DNA from: Bacteroides stercorirosoris
GTDB taxonomy: Bacteria; Bacteroidota; Bacteroidia; Bacteroidales; Bacteroidaceae
Direction: 5' to 3'
Length of the DNA: 64,000 nt
NCBI RefSeq assembly: GCF_900142015.1
Contig: NZ_FQZN01000001.1
Location: 124,001 to 188,000 of the forward strand
Of this stretch, positions 9,287-16,947 are shown piece by piece; within the stretch, counting starts at the first letter, position 1; each line of letters opens with the position of its first letter. The notes below the pieces were generated by a model. That model saw only the letters and a program-made list of their open reading frames with translations, had not been told where the DNA came from and did not search any database. The position numbers and the translations under genes are program-made.

Positions 9287-9682
9287 TCAAAGTGACCTTA
9301 TAAACTCATCCAGCTTCTGAGGACTGCCATCTTCCCAAAAGATTTTTTCATATAACCTCCTGCGTGTTGCAGAAATGGATGCTTTGGTGTGATTTGTCAA
9401 TTCTACTTGATTATTCGTGCAAAGCAAAATTTCCTTTTGCTTCCAAATCTGTTCTTCCAAAGCATTTTTCATTTGCTTAATGTCCAGCAATTCACTTTCC
9501 AGATTTGCGATTCGGCTCTCCCTTTCTTCGATGGATTGGGCACTTTTGTGCTGAAACCGATAAAAAAGGAGAACAGACAGACAGAACACAACTAAGTATG
9601 GAGTGTCGTGATAGAGACAAAGAACAAGCAGTAATACTGCCACAAGAAGATAGAATAAGTAGTAAAGTGTCTTATCTTTCAT
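9287..9682 (-). CDS. Small membrane protein with a coiled coil
   Basis: This 131-residue protein has two adjacent hydrophobic segments (about 5-42) and then a coiled-coil-like helix rich in Glu, Lys and Leu (SIEERESRIANLESELLDIK). The C-terminus (TKASISATRRRLYEKIFWED) contains no recognised motif. A membrane-anchored cytoplasmic coiled coil is a fair description; the function is unknown. It is separated from the O-antigen-ligase-like gene by 130 bases and may have its own promoter (9710-9717). Confidence 0.6.
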   Translation of the reverse strand: MKDKTLYYLFYLLVAVLLLVLCLYHDTPYLVVFCLSVLLFYRFQHKSAQSIEERESRIANLESELLDIKQMKNALEEQIWKQKEILLCTNNQVELTNHTKASISATRRRLYEKIFWEDGSPQKLDEFIRSL

Positions 9683-9709
9683 AGCTTTTTAAAGTTAACC
9701 AATTTTCAA

Positions 9710-9717
9710 CAAAGGTA
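9710..9717 (-). promoter_or_regulatory. Candidate -7 box for the coiled-coil gene
   Basis: On the minus strand this reads TACCTTTG, matching the Bacteroides TAnnTTTG element, 28 bases before the start at 9682. No good -33 TTTG partner is visible. Confidence 0.35.
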
Positions 9718-9864
9718 AACAATATATAGGCACCATATCCTCCCTTTTTATTCAACAAGCGGGTAGAGCAAAAGCCTCATTTCAGCAATGCACTATAAAA
9801 CAAGATATTGCATTTCTGCCAAGAAAGTAAAGATGTAGTCAAAAAAGAGGGTTGATGTATATTT

Positions 9865-10048
9865 GATGTATTATCTCCGCTACTTTTATTTCTTTTTCTG
9901 CCTATTCTAATTACCTTTGTTGCCTAATGCGAGTTCGTTCCACTATAGTGGTCCGCAAGGGATACTATAGTGCACCTTGCGGACCACTATAGTGGAACGC
10001 AAAGTACACTGTAGTGGAACGAAACAAAAGTAGCGGATGAGCTACATC
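9865..10048. repeat. Long imperfect inverted repeat enclosing array A
   Basis: The arms 9876-9887 and 10026-10037 are perfect 12-bp inverted copies (TCCGCTACTTTT). After a 5-base mismatch on each side the pairing resumes for 6 bp (9865-9870 with 10043-10048). Inside lie a perfect 25-bp inverted repeat (9936-9960 with 9975-9999, 14-base loop) and the 22-bp array. The whole 184-bp element could fold as one nested structure in DNA or RNA and resembles a small MITE-like element. It lies 50 bases before the HU-like gene. Confidence 0.65.
9936..10023. repeat. Tandem array A, four 22-bp units with CACTATAGTG dyad
   Basis: Units start at 9936, 9958, 9980 and 10002, each exactly 22 bp. The dyad core ACTATAGTG (ACTGTAGTG in the last unit) sits at the same offset in every unit, with flanks that alternate (TCCGCA / ACCTTG / AACGCA / AACGAA). 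It fills part of the gap between divergent genes at 9682 and 10099. This could be a cooperative binding array or an RNA hairpin series; nothing identifies the binding factor. Confidence 0.8.
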
Positions 10049-10098
10049 CTTACAGGCAACGGGATGCATCGGAATGCCTATATAAAACAATTACAATT

Positions 10099-10713
10099 AT
10101 GAGCTTAGAGTACGACCTTTATGAAACGCCCGACATACAGCAAACAGGCGAACAACAACCACTTCACCCCCGTGTAGTTATCAGGGGAACCATCGGTCAG
10201 GATGAATTTCTGGACCGTGTTCACAAATTCACAGGTTTGAGCCGCAGCTTGCTTGCAGGCGCCATGCAGTCTTTTCAGGATGAATTGGGAGATTTGCTTG
10301 CCGACGGATGGATTGTGGAGATGGGAGACATCGGCTATTTCTCCGTATCCTTGCAAGGTCCTCCTGTGATGAAGAAAAAGGACGTGCATGCACAGTCCAT
10401 CAAATTGAAAAACATCAATTACCGTCCGAGCAGCCAGTTCAAGAAAGAAGTGCACTGGAAAATAGAACCACAACGTGGTGAATCTTTTACCCGCCCCCAC
10501 AGAGGAAAACGCGATGCGGACAAATGCCTGGAAATAATCAACAGCCATTTGGAAAAATATCCGTGTCTCACCCGTGCCGACTATTGCCGACTGACGGGAT
10601 GTGACAAGAAATGCGCCCTGAAAGAACTGAACGGGTTTATCAACCGAGGGCTACTGATGCGCTACGGAACAGGCAAACAAGTGGTTTATGGGAAAGTGAT
10701 GAAGCAGGAATAA
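10099..10713 (+). CDS. HU-like DNA-binding protein with C-terminal extension
   Basis: This 204-residue protein has an HU/IHF-like domain (about 25-125). The stretch RGTIGQDEFLDRVHKFTGLS, the helix SFQDELGDLLADGW and the arm region (SVSLQGPPVMKKKDVHAQSI, RPSSQFKKEV) follow the Bacteroides HU-like family. The C-terminal extension (ADKCLEIINSHLEKYPCLTR, ADYCRLTG.., KKCALKELNGFINRGLL) resembles a winged-helix domain. It probably shapes or silences local DNA. It is preceded by repeat array A, a possible target. Its stop abuts the converging phosphatase stop directly (10713/10714). Confidence 0.8.
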   Translation: MSLEYDLYETPDIQQTGEQQPLHPRVVIRGTIGQDEFLDRVHKFTGLSRSLLAGAMQSFQDELGDLLADGWIVEMGDIGYFSVSLQGPPVMKKKDVHAQSIKLKNINYRPSSQFKKEVHWKIEPQRGESFTRPHRGKRDADKCLEIINSHLEKYPCLTRADYCRLTGCDKKCALKELNGFINRGLLMRYGTGKQVVYGKVMKQE

Positions 10714-11949
10714 CTATTCCGCCTGCTTCCCCAAGAACGTCTTCACTTCTTCCCATGAGTAATAGGGAGCCTTTCCACTCTTTATCGGCAAAGTCACCTC
10801 ATTCTCATTCAACAGGAACTTCACTAATACATCGTTTTTCTTGTTACGATAGAAGACGAGTTGCAGGTTGGCCCCCATCGGAGAAACGCGATAATCCTGC
10901 CACGCCAGATGAAACTTCTCCATATCCGTCTCCCGGTTGCTGCATCCTTCTATTTGCATCAAAGCCAGCAGACGGATGAGATGGGTGTCGTGCCCGAAAC
11001 GGAGGTCTGCCGCAGGAGTTCCCTTCCGGATAGCGGCATCCGCACTTTCAAGGATATTGCGCAGCAAAGGCACAGCCTGGCGGGGCATCAGACCGCCATT
11101 CAGCGGAGCGGCAGCGTTGCAGACGTACATACGGGCATTCACTGTCTTCCAGACGCCTATCAGTTCTTCATACTCAAAGATATCATAAAAGGACAAATCC
11201 AGTTCAACATTCTGCATATCAGCTGCAATCCAGTAAAGGCTGCGCATCATGGCATCGGGATCGGCTATGGCGGAGGGATTTGTAAACAGGGAGGCCATCA
11301 GACGTTCCGGACGGACATTCTTCTTTTCAAACTCCCGGAAATCACTCCGCCACGGGGCTTTCTCGGAAGCGAATTTTTCTCCTTCGGGAGAAGTGTAGGC
11401 GATATAGTCCATATAACGGTGGTAAGCTCTCCGGTCTACGCGCAAGGCGGGGTTCAACTCTTTCAGGCGTTCGGTGAAGTAGCTCATACTCAGGACGCAG
11501 CGCACGGAGGTGGATGAGCGGGCGTCGATACGGGCATCGGCACGGAAGACTTGCGGGAAGTTGCGGAACATCCGCCCGGCTATCTCGCGGTGCTGGCGCT
11601 CGCCAAGCGGGGTGATGCTGCCGCTGCATCCGCGGGCGTCTTCCCAGACTTTGTGCAGGCGTCCGCGGACATCTATTCCGAGGGGAGTAAGCCCGGAGCA
11701 CCGGTAAAGGGAGTCGAAAACGGAGACTACTTCCGTATAGCGTTCGTCCGCTGTCATCCAACGGGAGCCGTGGCGACCGTAGTGGCTGATATAGAAAGGC
11801 TCATATCCTGCCGGGGCGGGAGTGGAAACTTCCGGCGGAGTGGGGTAAGCATAGTAGATGCTTCCGGCCTGCTCGGGGGTCGGTGCGGACTGGGAACGGG
11901 CGGAGAGGCCGCAGAATAAACATAGGATGGTAATGATATATTGTCTCAT
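10714..11949 (-). CDS. Histidine-type (acid) phosphatase
   Basis: This 411-residue secreted enzyme has a signal peptide (ITILCLFCGLSARSQ) and the branch-2 histidine phosphatase signature RHGSRW at residues 59-64, where the first His is phosphorylated. The distal GHDTHLIRLLALM block gives the HD proton donor. Relatives act on phosphate monoesters, including phytate or sugar phosphates. The motif order and length match the family. It is the last gene of the minus-strand glycan operon, 42 bases after the GH28-like gene, and could dephosphorylate phosphorylated glycans such as mannose-phosphate. The exact substrate is not evident. Confidence 0.85.
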   Translation of the reverse strand: MRQYIITILCLFCGLSARSQSAPTPEQAGSIYYAYPTPPEVSTPAPAGYEPFYISHYGRHGSRWMTADERYTEVVSVFDSLYRCSGLTPLGIDVRGRLHKVWEDARGCSGSITPLGERQHREIAGRMFRNFPQVFRADARIDARSSTSVRCVLSMSYFTERLKELNPALRVDRRAYHRYMDYIAYTSPEGEKFASEKAPWRSDFREFEKKNVRPERLMASLFTNPSAIADPDAMMRSLYWIAADMQNVELDLSFYDIFEYEELIGVWKTVNARMYVCNAAAPLNGGLMPRQAVPLLRNILESADAAIRKGTPAADLRFGHDTHLIRLLALMQIEGCSNRETDMEKFHLAWQDYRVSPMGANLQLVFYRNKKNDVLVKFLLNENEVTLPIKSGKAPYYSWEEVKTFLGKQAE

Positions 11950-11991
11950 AATTGATGATTATCATTTATTATATTCACAAAAGAACCCGTC

Positions 11992-13401
11992 TCAGTTCTT
12001 TACTTTCAGATTCGTCACATTCTTCTGTCCGATACCTTCAGCCGCAAGGTCCGGCCGGATATCTCCCCAGATTACCGCACAATCATCTATCACGATGTCA
12101 GATGCCGTATCAATATAAAATCCGTACGTCTTGTCATGTACGAAACCTTCGCCCACGCAGGGGCGCTTATCGTAAATGCCACCCTCATAAGCCGTACGTT
12201 TCTGCAACAGCAGGTTCACATCTTCAAAATAGATATGGTTCACTTTATCGGGTGTATCACCGCCTACAAAGATACCGTTCTCGCTGGTACACTTGATGTT
12301 CGTGAAGTAGATGCGGCTCACCTCTCCGCAACGTCCCTCGGTGGCTCCCTTCGGGAAACGCCAGCCGGCATCTTTATGATTGCCCACGGCGCGCGGATAG
12401 GAAGTTACGTAAATCGGTTCCGCCTTTCCCCACCATACATCGGAAAAGAACATACAATCCACTATCATGTTGGAGAATATCACATTGGTCACCGTCCCTT
12501 CATCACGGTTCTGAATACCGATGCCCCGGTTGCTGTTCTTGATGATGCAGTTATTGAACAGCACATTATTAATCTTATCCATATTCTCCGACCCGATCTT
12601 GATGGCGCAGGAGCGGGAAACCATTGTGCAGTTCGTCACCACAACATCCTCGCACGAACCGTATTCCTCAAACTCACGGCGGTTTTTCAGACAGATGCAA
12701 TCGTCGCCCGACTCAATGTGGCAGTTGGCTATGCGGACATTCTTGGAATGGTCTACGTCGATGCCGTCGCCGTTGCGTATTTTCAGGTTGTTCAGAATGG
12801 AGATGCCGTCGATGGACGCATCGTTGCAGCCGATGAGGTGCACAGTCCAGTAGGCACTGTTGCGGATGGTTACATCGCGAATCACCGTTTTTTCAATGTT
12901 GATAAGCGTCAGCACGTGCGGACGGGGATCGAAATCGGTCACCGGCTTCAACTCATAGGAGTCTTCCAGTTCCTTGCCCATAAAGGCAACGCCGTTCCCG
13001 TCAATGGTACCTGTCCCGGTGATGGAGACTTGTTTCAGATCTTTACCGTAAATCCACATCATGCCCTCGCCGCGGTTATCGCGGAAAGCGCTCTGCGTAT
13101 ACACCGCCTCATCGGGGTTGGCAATCAGGCAGGAATTAGGCTCCAGATGAAGATTCACAAAGGAAGCCAGCGCAAAAGGACTGCACATGAAAGTGTGTCC
13201 TGCCGGAACGAGCACTGTTCCACCACCCGATTTGGAGCATACTTCAATAGCTGTCTGTATGGCGGCAGCGTCATCGGTCTTGCCGTCGCCTTTGGCTCCG
13301 TAATCCATAATATTATAAATGTTCCCCCCGGTCTTCGGGGCGCTGCAAGCTCCTGACAGTAAGAGACTGCATAAGGCAAACAATAATGCTTTTACTCTCA
13401 T
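11992..13401 (-). CDS. GH28-like parallel beta-helix lipoprotein
   Basis: About 469 residues from the start at 13401, with a lipobox (LLSGAC). The N-terminus carries the pectate-lyase-like leader motif YGAKGDGKTDDAAAI and GGGTVLVPAG, then the GH28 helix repeats. The polygalacturonase signatures NGDGIDVD (matching NTDG.D) and SGDDCICLK are present. The usual GHG His and RIK blocks are replaced by RSCAIKIGSE and RGIGIQNRDE, so activity against galacturonides is uncertain. The upstream in-frame extension (to 13467) overlaps the GH92 gene and lacks a signal, so I reject it. The gene sits between GH92 and the phosphatase in one operon, 20 bases after the GH92 stop. Confidence 0.82.
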   Translation of the reverse strand: MRVKALLFALCSLLLSGACSAPKTGGNIYNIMDYGAKGDGKTDDAAAIQTAIEVCSKSGGGTVLVPAGHTFMCSPFALASFVNLHLEPNSCLIANPDEAVYTQSAFRDNRGEGMMWIYGKDLKQVSITGTGTIDGNGVAFMGKELEDSYELKPVTDFDPRPHVLTLINIEKTVIRDVTIRNSAYWTVHLIGCNDASIDGISILNNLKIRNGDGIDVDHSKNVRIANCHIESGDDCICLKNRREFEEYGSCEDVVVTNCTMVSRSCAIKIGSENMDKINNVLFNNCIIKNSNRGIGIQNRDEGTVTNVIFSNMIVDCMFFSDVWWGKAEPIYVTSYPRAVGNHKDAGWRFPKGATEGRCGEVSRIYFTNIKCTSENGIFVGGDTPDKVNHIYFEDVNLLLQKRTAYEGGIYDKRPCVGEGFVHDKTYGFYIDTASDIVIDDCAVIWGDIRPDLAAEGIGQKNVTNLKVKN

Positions 13402-13421
13402 AGATATATCTATTATATATT

Positions 13422-15749
13422 TTATTTCATCACATCCGGCGGACAGTCTTCCGGCCGTGCACCCCACTCTTTATTGGGTTCGGGCCCCATCACAAACTCC
13501 ATCACTCCACCGTTCAGGATATCCTGATGGGTGATGTAATTACGTGTATAAGGCTTCCCGTTCAGCATTGCCGACTGGATATAGATATTCTTTTCCGATG
13601 CATTCCCGGCTTTTACGGTAAATACATTCCCATTCTCCAGGTTCAGCGTGAGGCTGGGGAAGGAAGGGCTGGCAAGCATATAATAAGGCGTACCGGGACA
13701 GACGGGATAGAATCCCATAGCGGCAAACATATACCAGGCCGACATCTGTCCTGCATCATCATTGCCCGAAAGCCCACCCGGAGCATTCAGGTATTCCGTC
13801 TCCATGACGTGACGGACGGCACGCTGGGTTTTCCAGGGCTGCCCCGCATAGTTGAACATGAAAGCAACCTGATGGCAAGGCTCATTCCCGTGCCAGTAGC
13901 GACCTTCGCTGAACATGGAGTCCAGTTTGGAGATAAATTTGTCCTTGCCTCCCATGCACTCCATAAGTCCGTAGGGATCTTGCGGTGCATACCAGGTGTA
14001 GTGACAGGGAGCACCCTCGGTGATGAAGCGGGCGAAGTTGAACGCATTGTCGTCATCGAGGAACGTGCCGTCGGCATGGCGGCCCTGCGCATATCCGGTG
14101 CGGGGGTCGATGACATTGCGGTAGTTGGCGGCACGCTGCATCAATATCCGGTAATCTTCCGGTTTGTCAAGAGCCTTTGCCACTTGTGCCAGAACGAAGT
14201 CGTCATAAGCATACTCCAAAGTGCGCGACACCTGTTCCTTCGTATGGAATGCATCGGGCACACCGTCTTCAAGAGGAATGTAGCCATATTCCAGATAGGA
14301 AGTCAGCGCACGCCGTCCCATGCCGTCTTTGTATTCGGCAGGATTGGAGGGAGTTTCAAAAGCATTCTTTCTCATACCCTCATAAGCCTTTGCGACGTCG
14401 AAGTTACGGATGCCTTTGACGTAAGCATCACCGATGGCGGCTATGCAATGGTCGCCTATCATGGCTGCGGTATAGCTGTTCCAGCAGGGGAAGATGGGCA
14501 GCCAGCCGCCCTGCTCGTATTTATGCACCAAAGACTGCATCATATCTCCCCCTTTGGTGGGGAAAAGCAGATTGACGAGCGGATGCAGGGCCCGATAGGT
14601 GTCCCACATGCTGTAATCCTCGTAATAAGTTTCCCCTGCGGGCAATTGCTGTATCGGGGTGCCTTTGGCAAATGCCGGATAGCTTCCGTCCACATCATTG
14701 AACGTGTGAGGCAGGAAAGAAGCACGATAGAAAGCGCTGTAAAACTTCTCTTTATCAGCAAGATTATCCGTCTCCACCAATATGGAGGACAGATGCCGTT
14801 CCCAGATGCCGTTCAGCTGCTGATGCGTCTGTTCAAAGTCCCAATGGGAGATTTCGGCAGCCAGATTCTGCATCGCCCCTTCCTGACCGGTGAAGGAGGA
14901 AGCTGCTTTCACCAGCACCTCTTCGCCCGCTTCCACATCAAACTCGATATAAGCGCCGATCTGTGCGCCTTTCTCCATCCGGACGGTACGGGGAAGCAGG
15001 GAGTCGCCCTTAAATGTCCCGAAATCCGTAATCTTCTTTTGGAAACGGACAACAAAATGCCCGCTGTATCCGGCAGATTTTCCCCAGCCCTGGTAAATGC
15101 GGTGAACGGGGTTGTAGCCATAAATCCGGTTGCCCACCGTATCTACGGCAATGTATCCCTCGCCTTCGTCACTATTGGGATTGACCACCAGATAGCCTTT
15201 TCCGGCCTTATCATACGTGAAGCGGAAGATAGCGGAACGGCTGCGGGCGGTCATTTCCGCCTGAATGCCTTCATCCGGCAGGGAAACGGCATAATAGGCC
15301 GGAGTCGTCTTTTCCTCCTGATGGGAGAAACGGGTGGCGCGGGCCTCGGGCTGCAAGCGCAGGGTGGCGGAAAGGGGCATAAGCGTCATCGAACCGTAGT
15401 CCTGCGTACAGCCGCCCACAATCCAGTGGGAGTTGCGGAAGCCTTGCAGCAAGGTGTCCGCATAGTAGTAAGGGGCTATGCACTTCTGTTCCGTATCCCG
15501 CGTTTGTGGGGTCCAGAAGTTCATCCCGTTGGGTTCGAGTACAGCGGGAAGCGTTTGCCCGTATTCTTCGGTACTCTTGCCGAAAGTGCCGGCGGTATGG
15601 GTGATGCTGGGAGCTGTGCCGACACGGGTTTCAACATATTCTAACAGCGTTTTTGTCCCCTTCCCGTTCGGAGCAGAACAGGATGCGATGCAAGACAGCG
15701 ATGCAACCGCCAACAGCACAGAGCAACATGTATTAACAGTTTGTCTCAT
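13422..15749 (-). CDS. GH92 alpha-mannosidase lipoprotein
   Basis: This 775-residue lipoprotein (lipobox CIASC, Cys about 24) contains the full GH92 fold. The N-terminal beta-sandwich has VETRVGTAPSITHTAGTFG and GNRIYGYNPVHRIYQ. The barrel has WDTYRALHPLVNLLFP and WHGNEPCHQVAFMFNYAGQP. The catalytic block GLSGNDDAGQMSAWYMFAAM is complete with its paired Asp. GH92 enzymes cleave terminal alpha-mannose in a calcium-dependent way, acting periplasmically or at the surface. It is the third gene of the operon GH89, acyltransferase, GH92, GH28-like, phosphatase, and abuts the acyltransferase stop (15750). Linkage preference cannot be stated. Confidence 0.95.
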   Translation of the reverse strand: MRQTVNTCCSVLLAVASLSCIASCSAPNGKGTKTLLEYVETRVGTAPSITHTAGTFGKSTEEYGQTLPAVLEPNGMNFWTPQTRDTEQKCIAPYYYADTLLQGFRNSHWIVGGCTQDYGSMTLMPLSATLRLQPEARATRFSHQEEKTTPAYYAVSLPDEGIQAEMTARSRSAIFRFTYDKAGKGYLVVNPNSDEGEGYIAVDTVGNRIYGYNPVHRIYQGWGKSAGYSGHFVVRFQKKITDFGTFKGDSLLPRTVRMEKGAQIGAYIEFDVEAGEEVLVKAASSFTGQEGAMQNLAAEISHWDFEQTHQQLNGIWERHLSSILVETDNLADKEKFYSAFYRASFLPHTFNDVDGSYPAFAKGTPIQQLPAGETYYEDYSMWDTYRALHPLVNLLFPTKGGDMMQSLVHKYEQGGWLPIFPCWNSYTAAMIGDHCIAAIGDAYVKGIRNFDVAKAYEGMRKNAFETPSNPAEYKDGMGRRALTSYLEYGYIPLEDGVPDAFHTKEQVSRTLEYAYDDFVLAQVAKALDKPEDYRILMQRAANYRNVIDPRTGYAQGRHADGTFLDDDNAFNFARFITEGAPCHYTWYAPQDPYGLMECMGGKDKFISKLDSMFSEGRYWHGNEPCHQVAFMFNYAGQPWKTQRAVRHVMETEYLNAPGGLSGNDDAGQMSAWYMFAAMGFYPVCPGTPYYMLASPSFPSLTLNLENGNVFTVKAGNASEKNIYIQSAMLNGKPYTRNYITHQDILNGGVMEFVMGPEPNKEWGARPEDCPPDVMK

Positions 15750-16877
15750 TTATATTTTTATATAGATTTTCTTTTTATAAAGCGGATAACCGCATGCACC
15801 CATTATCAGCGTAAAAGCAACGGCATAGACCGCAGAAGCCAAATAGGGATCGGTTATCAACGAGTGTATTCCTTCATAAACGACGGGCTTGCTTCCGGTA
15901 GCTCCGATAACGATAGCCGCCACCTCGCTGAGTACGTAAAGAAACAACGGATTCACCCCGAATATCTCGAAGAAACGACACCAGTTTTTCTTCTCTTTCA
16001 TGTCGATGAAGTAAATCAACAGGGCTTGCAGCATAGCCGCCAATCCACAGGTGACCAGCACGAAGGAGGGTGACCAAATGCGTTTATTCAGCGGCAACGC
16101 CTCCGTCAGACAGAAACCGCATGCCATCAGCATGAAACCGGCTACAAAAAGTTTCAGTGTTTTCTGTTCCAAAGGTTCCCTGGCCAGGATGAGCTTCCCA
16201 CAACAGAAGCCTATCAATGTATGGGCAATGGCGGACAGGGTGCTGGTGAGTCCTTCCGGGTCTATCGGGCTTTTATGATAAAGGTGGGCGGCTCCCAATA
16301 CATTTCGGTCAATGATTGCCAGCAGGTTCGTGCCGTCCAGTGCATATCCGTTGCCTACGCAAAGCAAAAGGGCATAGCCTGCCAGCAAGATACCAACGAG
16401 CCAGCCGATATATTTATGATTGACATACAAAGCTATAAAAGAAGCGGCACAATAACACAGGGCTATGCGTGGCAACACTCCCGTAAGCCGGAGATGGGCA
16501 AAAGGAAAGAAATCTCCGTCACAAATAAAATCGAACCAGTGAATGGCCCAACCGATGCATAGAATAATGAAAGTACGCTTCAGTATCTTACGAACCACTG
16601 AGCCTGATGCCTGAAAATGAAATTTGCTCAAGGCAATATAAGTGGAAATTCCCATAATGAACAGGAAGAACGGAAATACCAGGTCGCAAAGCGTCAGCCC
16701 GTTCCATGCGGAATGTTTCAGGGATTCATAAGACAGCTTCCCACCGGAATTATTGACGAGAATCATCCCGACAACGGTGATTCCACGCAATACATCAAGC
16801 GAGAGCAAACGCCTTTTCAATTGACAATTGACAATTGACAATTGACAATTATCGGTGCCATATTCGGAACTGTTCAT
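15750..16877 (-). CDS. HGSNAT-like membrane acyltransferase (DUF5009)
   Basis: This 375-residue polytopic membrane protein is of the heparan-alpha-glucosaminide N-acetyltransferase type, with about ten hydrophobic segments. The signature LKHSAWNGLTLCDLVFPFF, with a conserved His at residue 55 that would carry the acetyl group, is intact; RRLLSLDVLRG precedes it. Human HGSNAT transfers acetyl across the lysosomal membrane to terminal glucosamine of heparan sulfate, allowing NAGLU (GH89) to act. Here the same pairing occurs: GH89 lies 57 bases upstream on the same strand. The first 20 or so residues include repeat-derived sequence (NCQLSIVNCQL), so the true start may be at or after them. Confidence 0.85.
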   Translation of the reverse strand: MNSSEYGTDNCQLSIVNCQLKRRLLSLDVLRGITVVGMILVNNSGGKLSYESLKHSAWNGLTLCDLVFPFFLFIMGISTYIALSKFHFQASGSVVRKILKRTFIILCIGWAIHWFDFICDGDFFPFAHLRLTGVLPRIALCYCAASFIALYVNHKYIGWLVGILLAGYALLLCVGNGYALDGTNLLAIIDRNVLGAAHLYHKSPIDPEGLTSTLSAIAHTLIGFCCGKLILAREPLEQKTLKLFVAGFMLMACGFCLTEALPLNKRIWSPSFVLVTCGLAAMLQALLIYFIDMKEKKNWCRFFEIFGVNPLFLYVLSEVAAIVIGATGSKPVVYEGIHSLITDPYLASAVYAVAFTLIMGACGYPLYKKKIYIKI

Positions 16878-16947
16878 TTCATTGTAAGCTTTAATCTTTA
16901 ATAATCCTTATTCAACCCATTGCGCAGCCAATTGTCAATTGTCAATT
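16818..16947. repeat. ATTGACA heptad repeat blocks
   Basis: A run of about four and a half ATTGACA units lies at 16818-16850, and a shorter block in the opposite orientation at 16930-16947. The first encodes residues NCQLSIVNCQL in the acyltransferase N-terminus; the second supplies the last codons (LIDN) and stop of GH89. This looks like a short repeat that has been incorporated at both gene ends. Confidence 0.75.

Noticed and set aside
12136..13356. A 406-codon open frame on the plus strand opposite the GH28-like gene
   Set aside because: It has no signal or motif, while the minus-strand frame has clear GH28 signatures; it reflects codon bias of the real gene.
13527..15644. A 705-codon open frame on the plus strand opposite GH92
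   Set aside because: The opposite frame is an unmistakable GH92 with lipobox and catalytic motifs; the long antisense frame is a codon-usage artefact.
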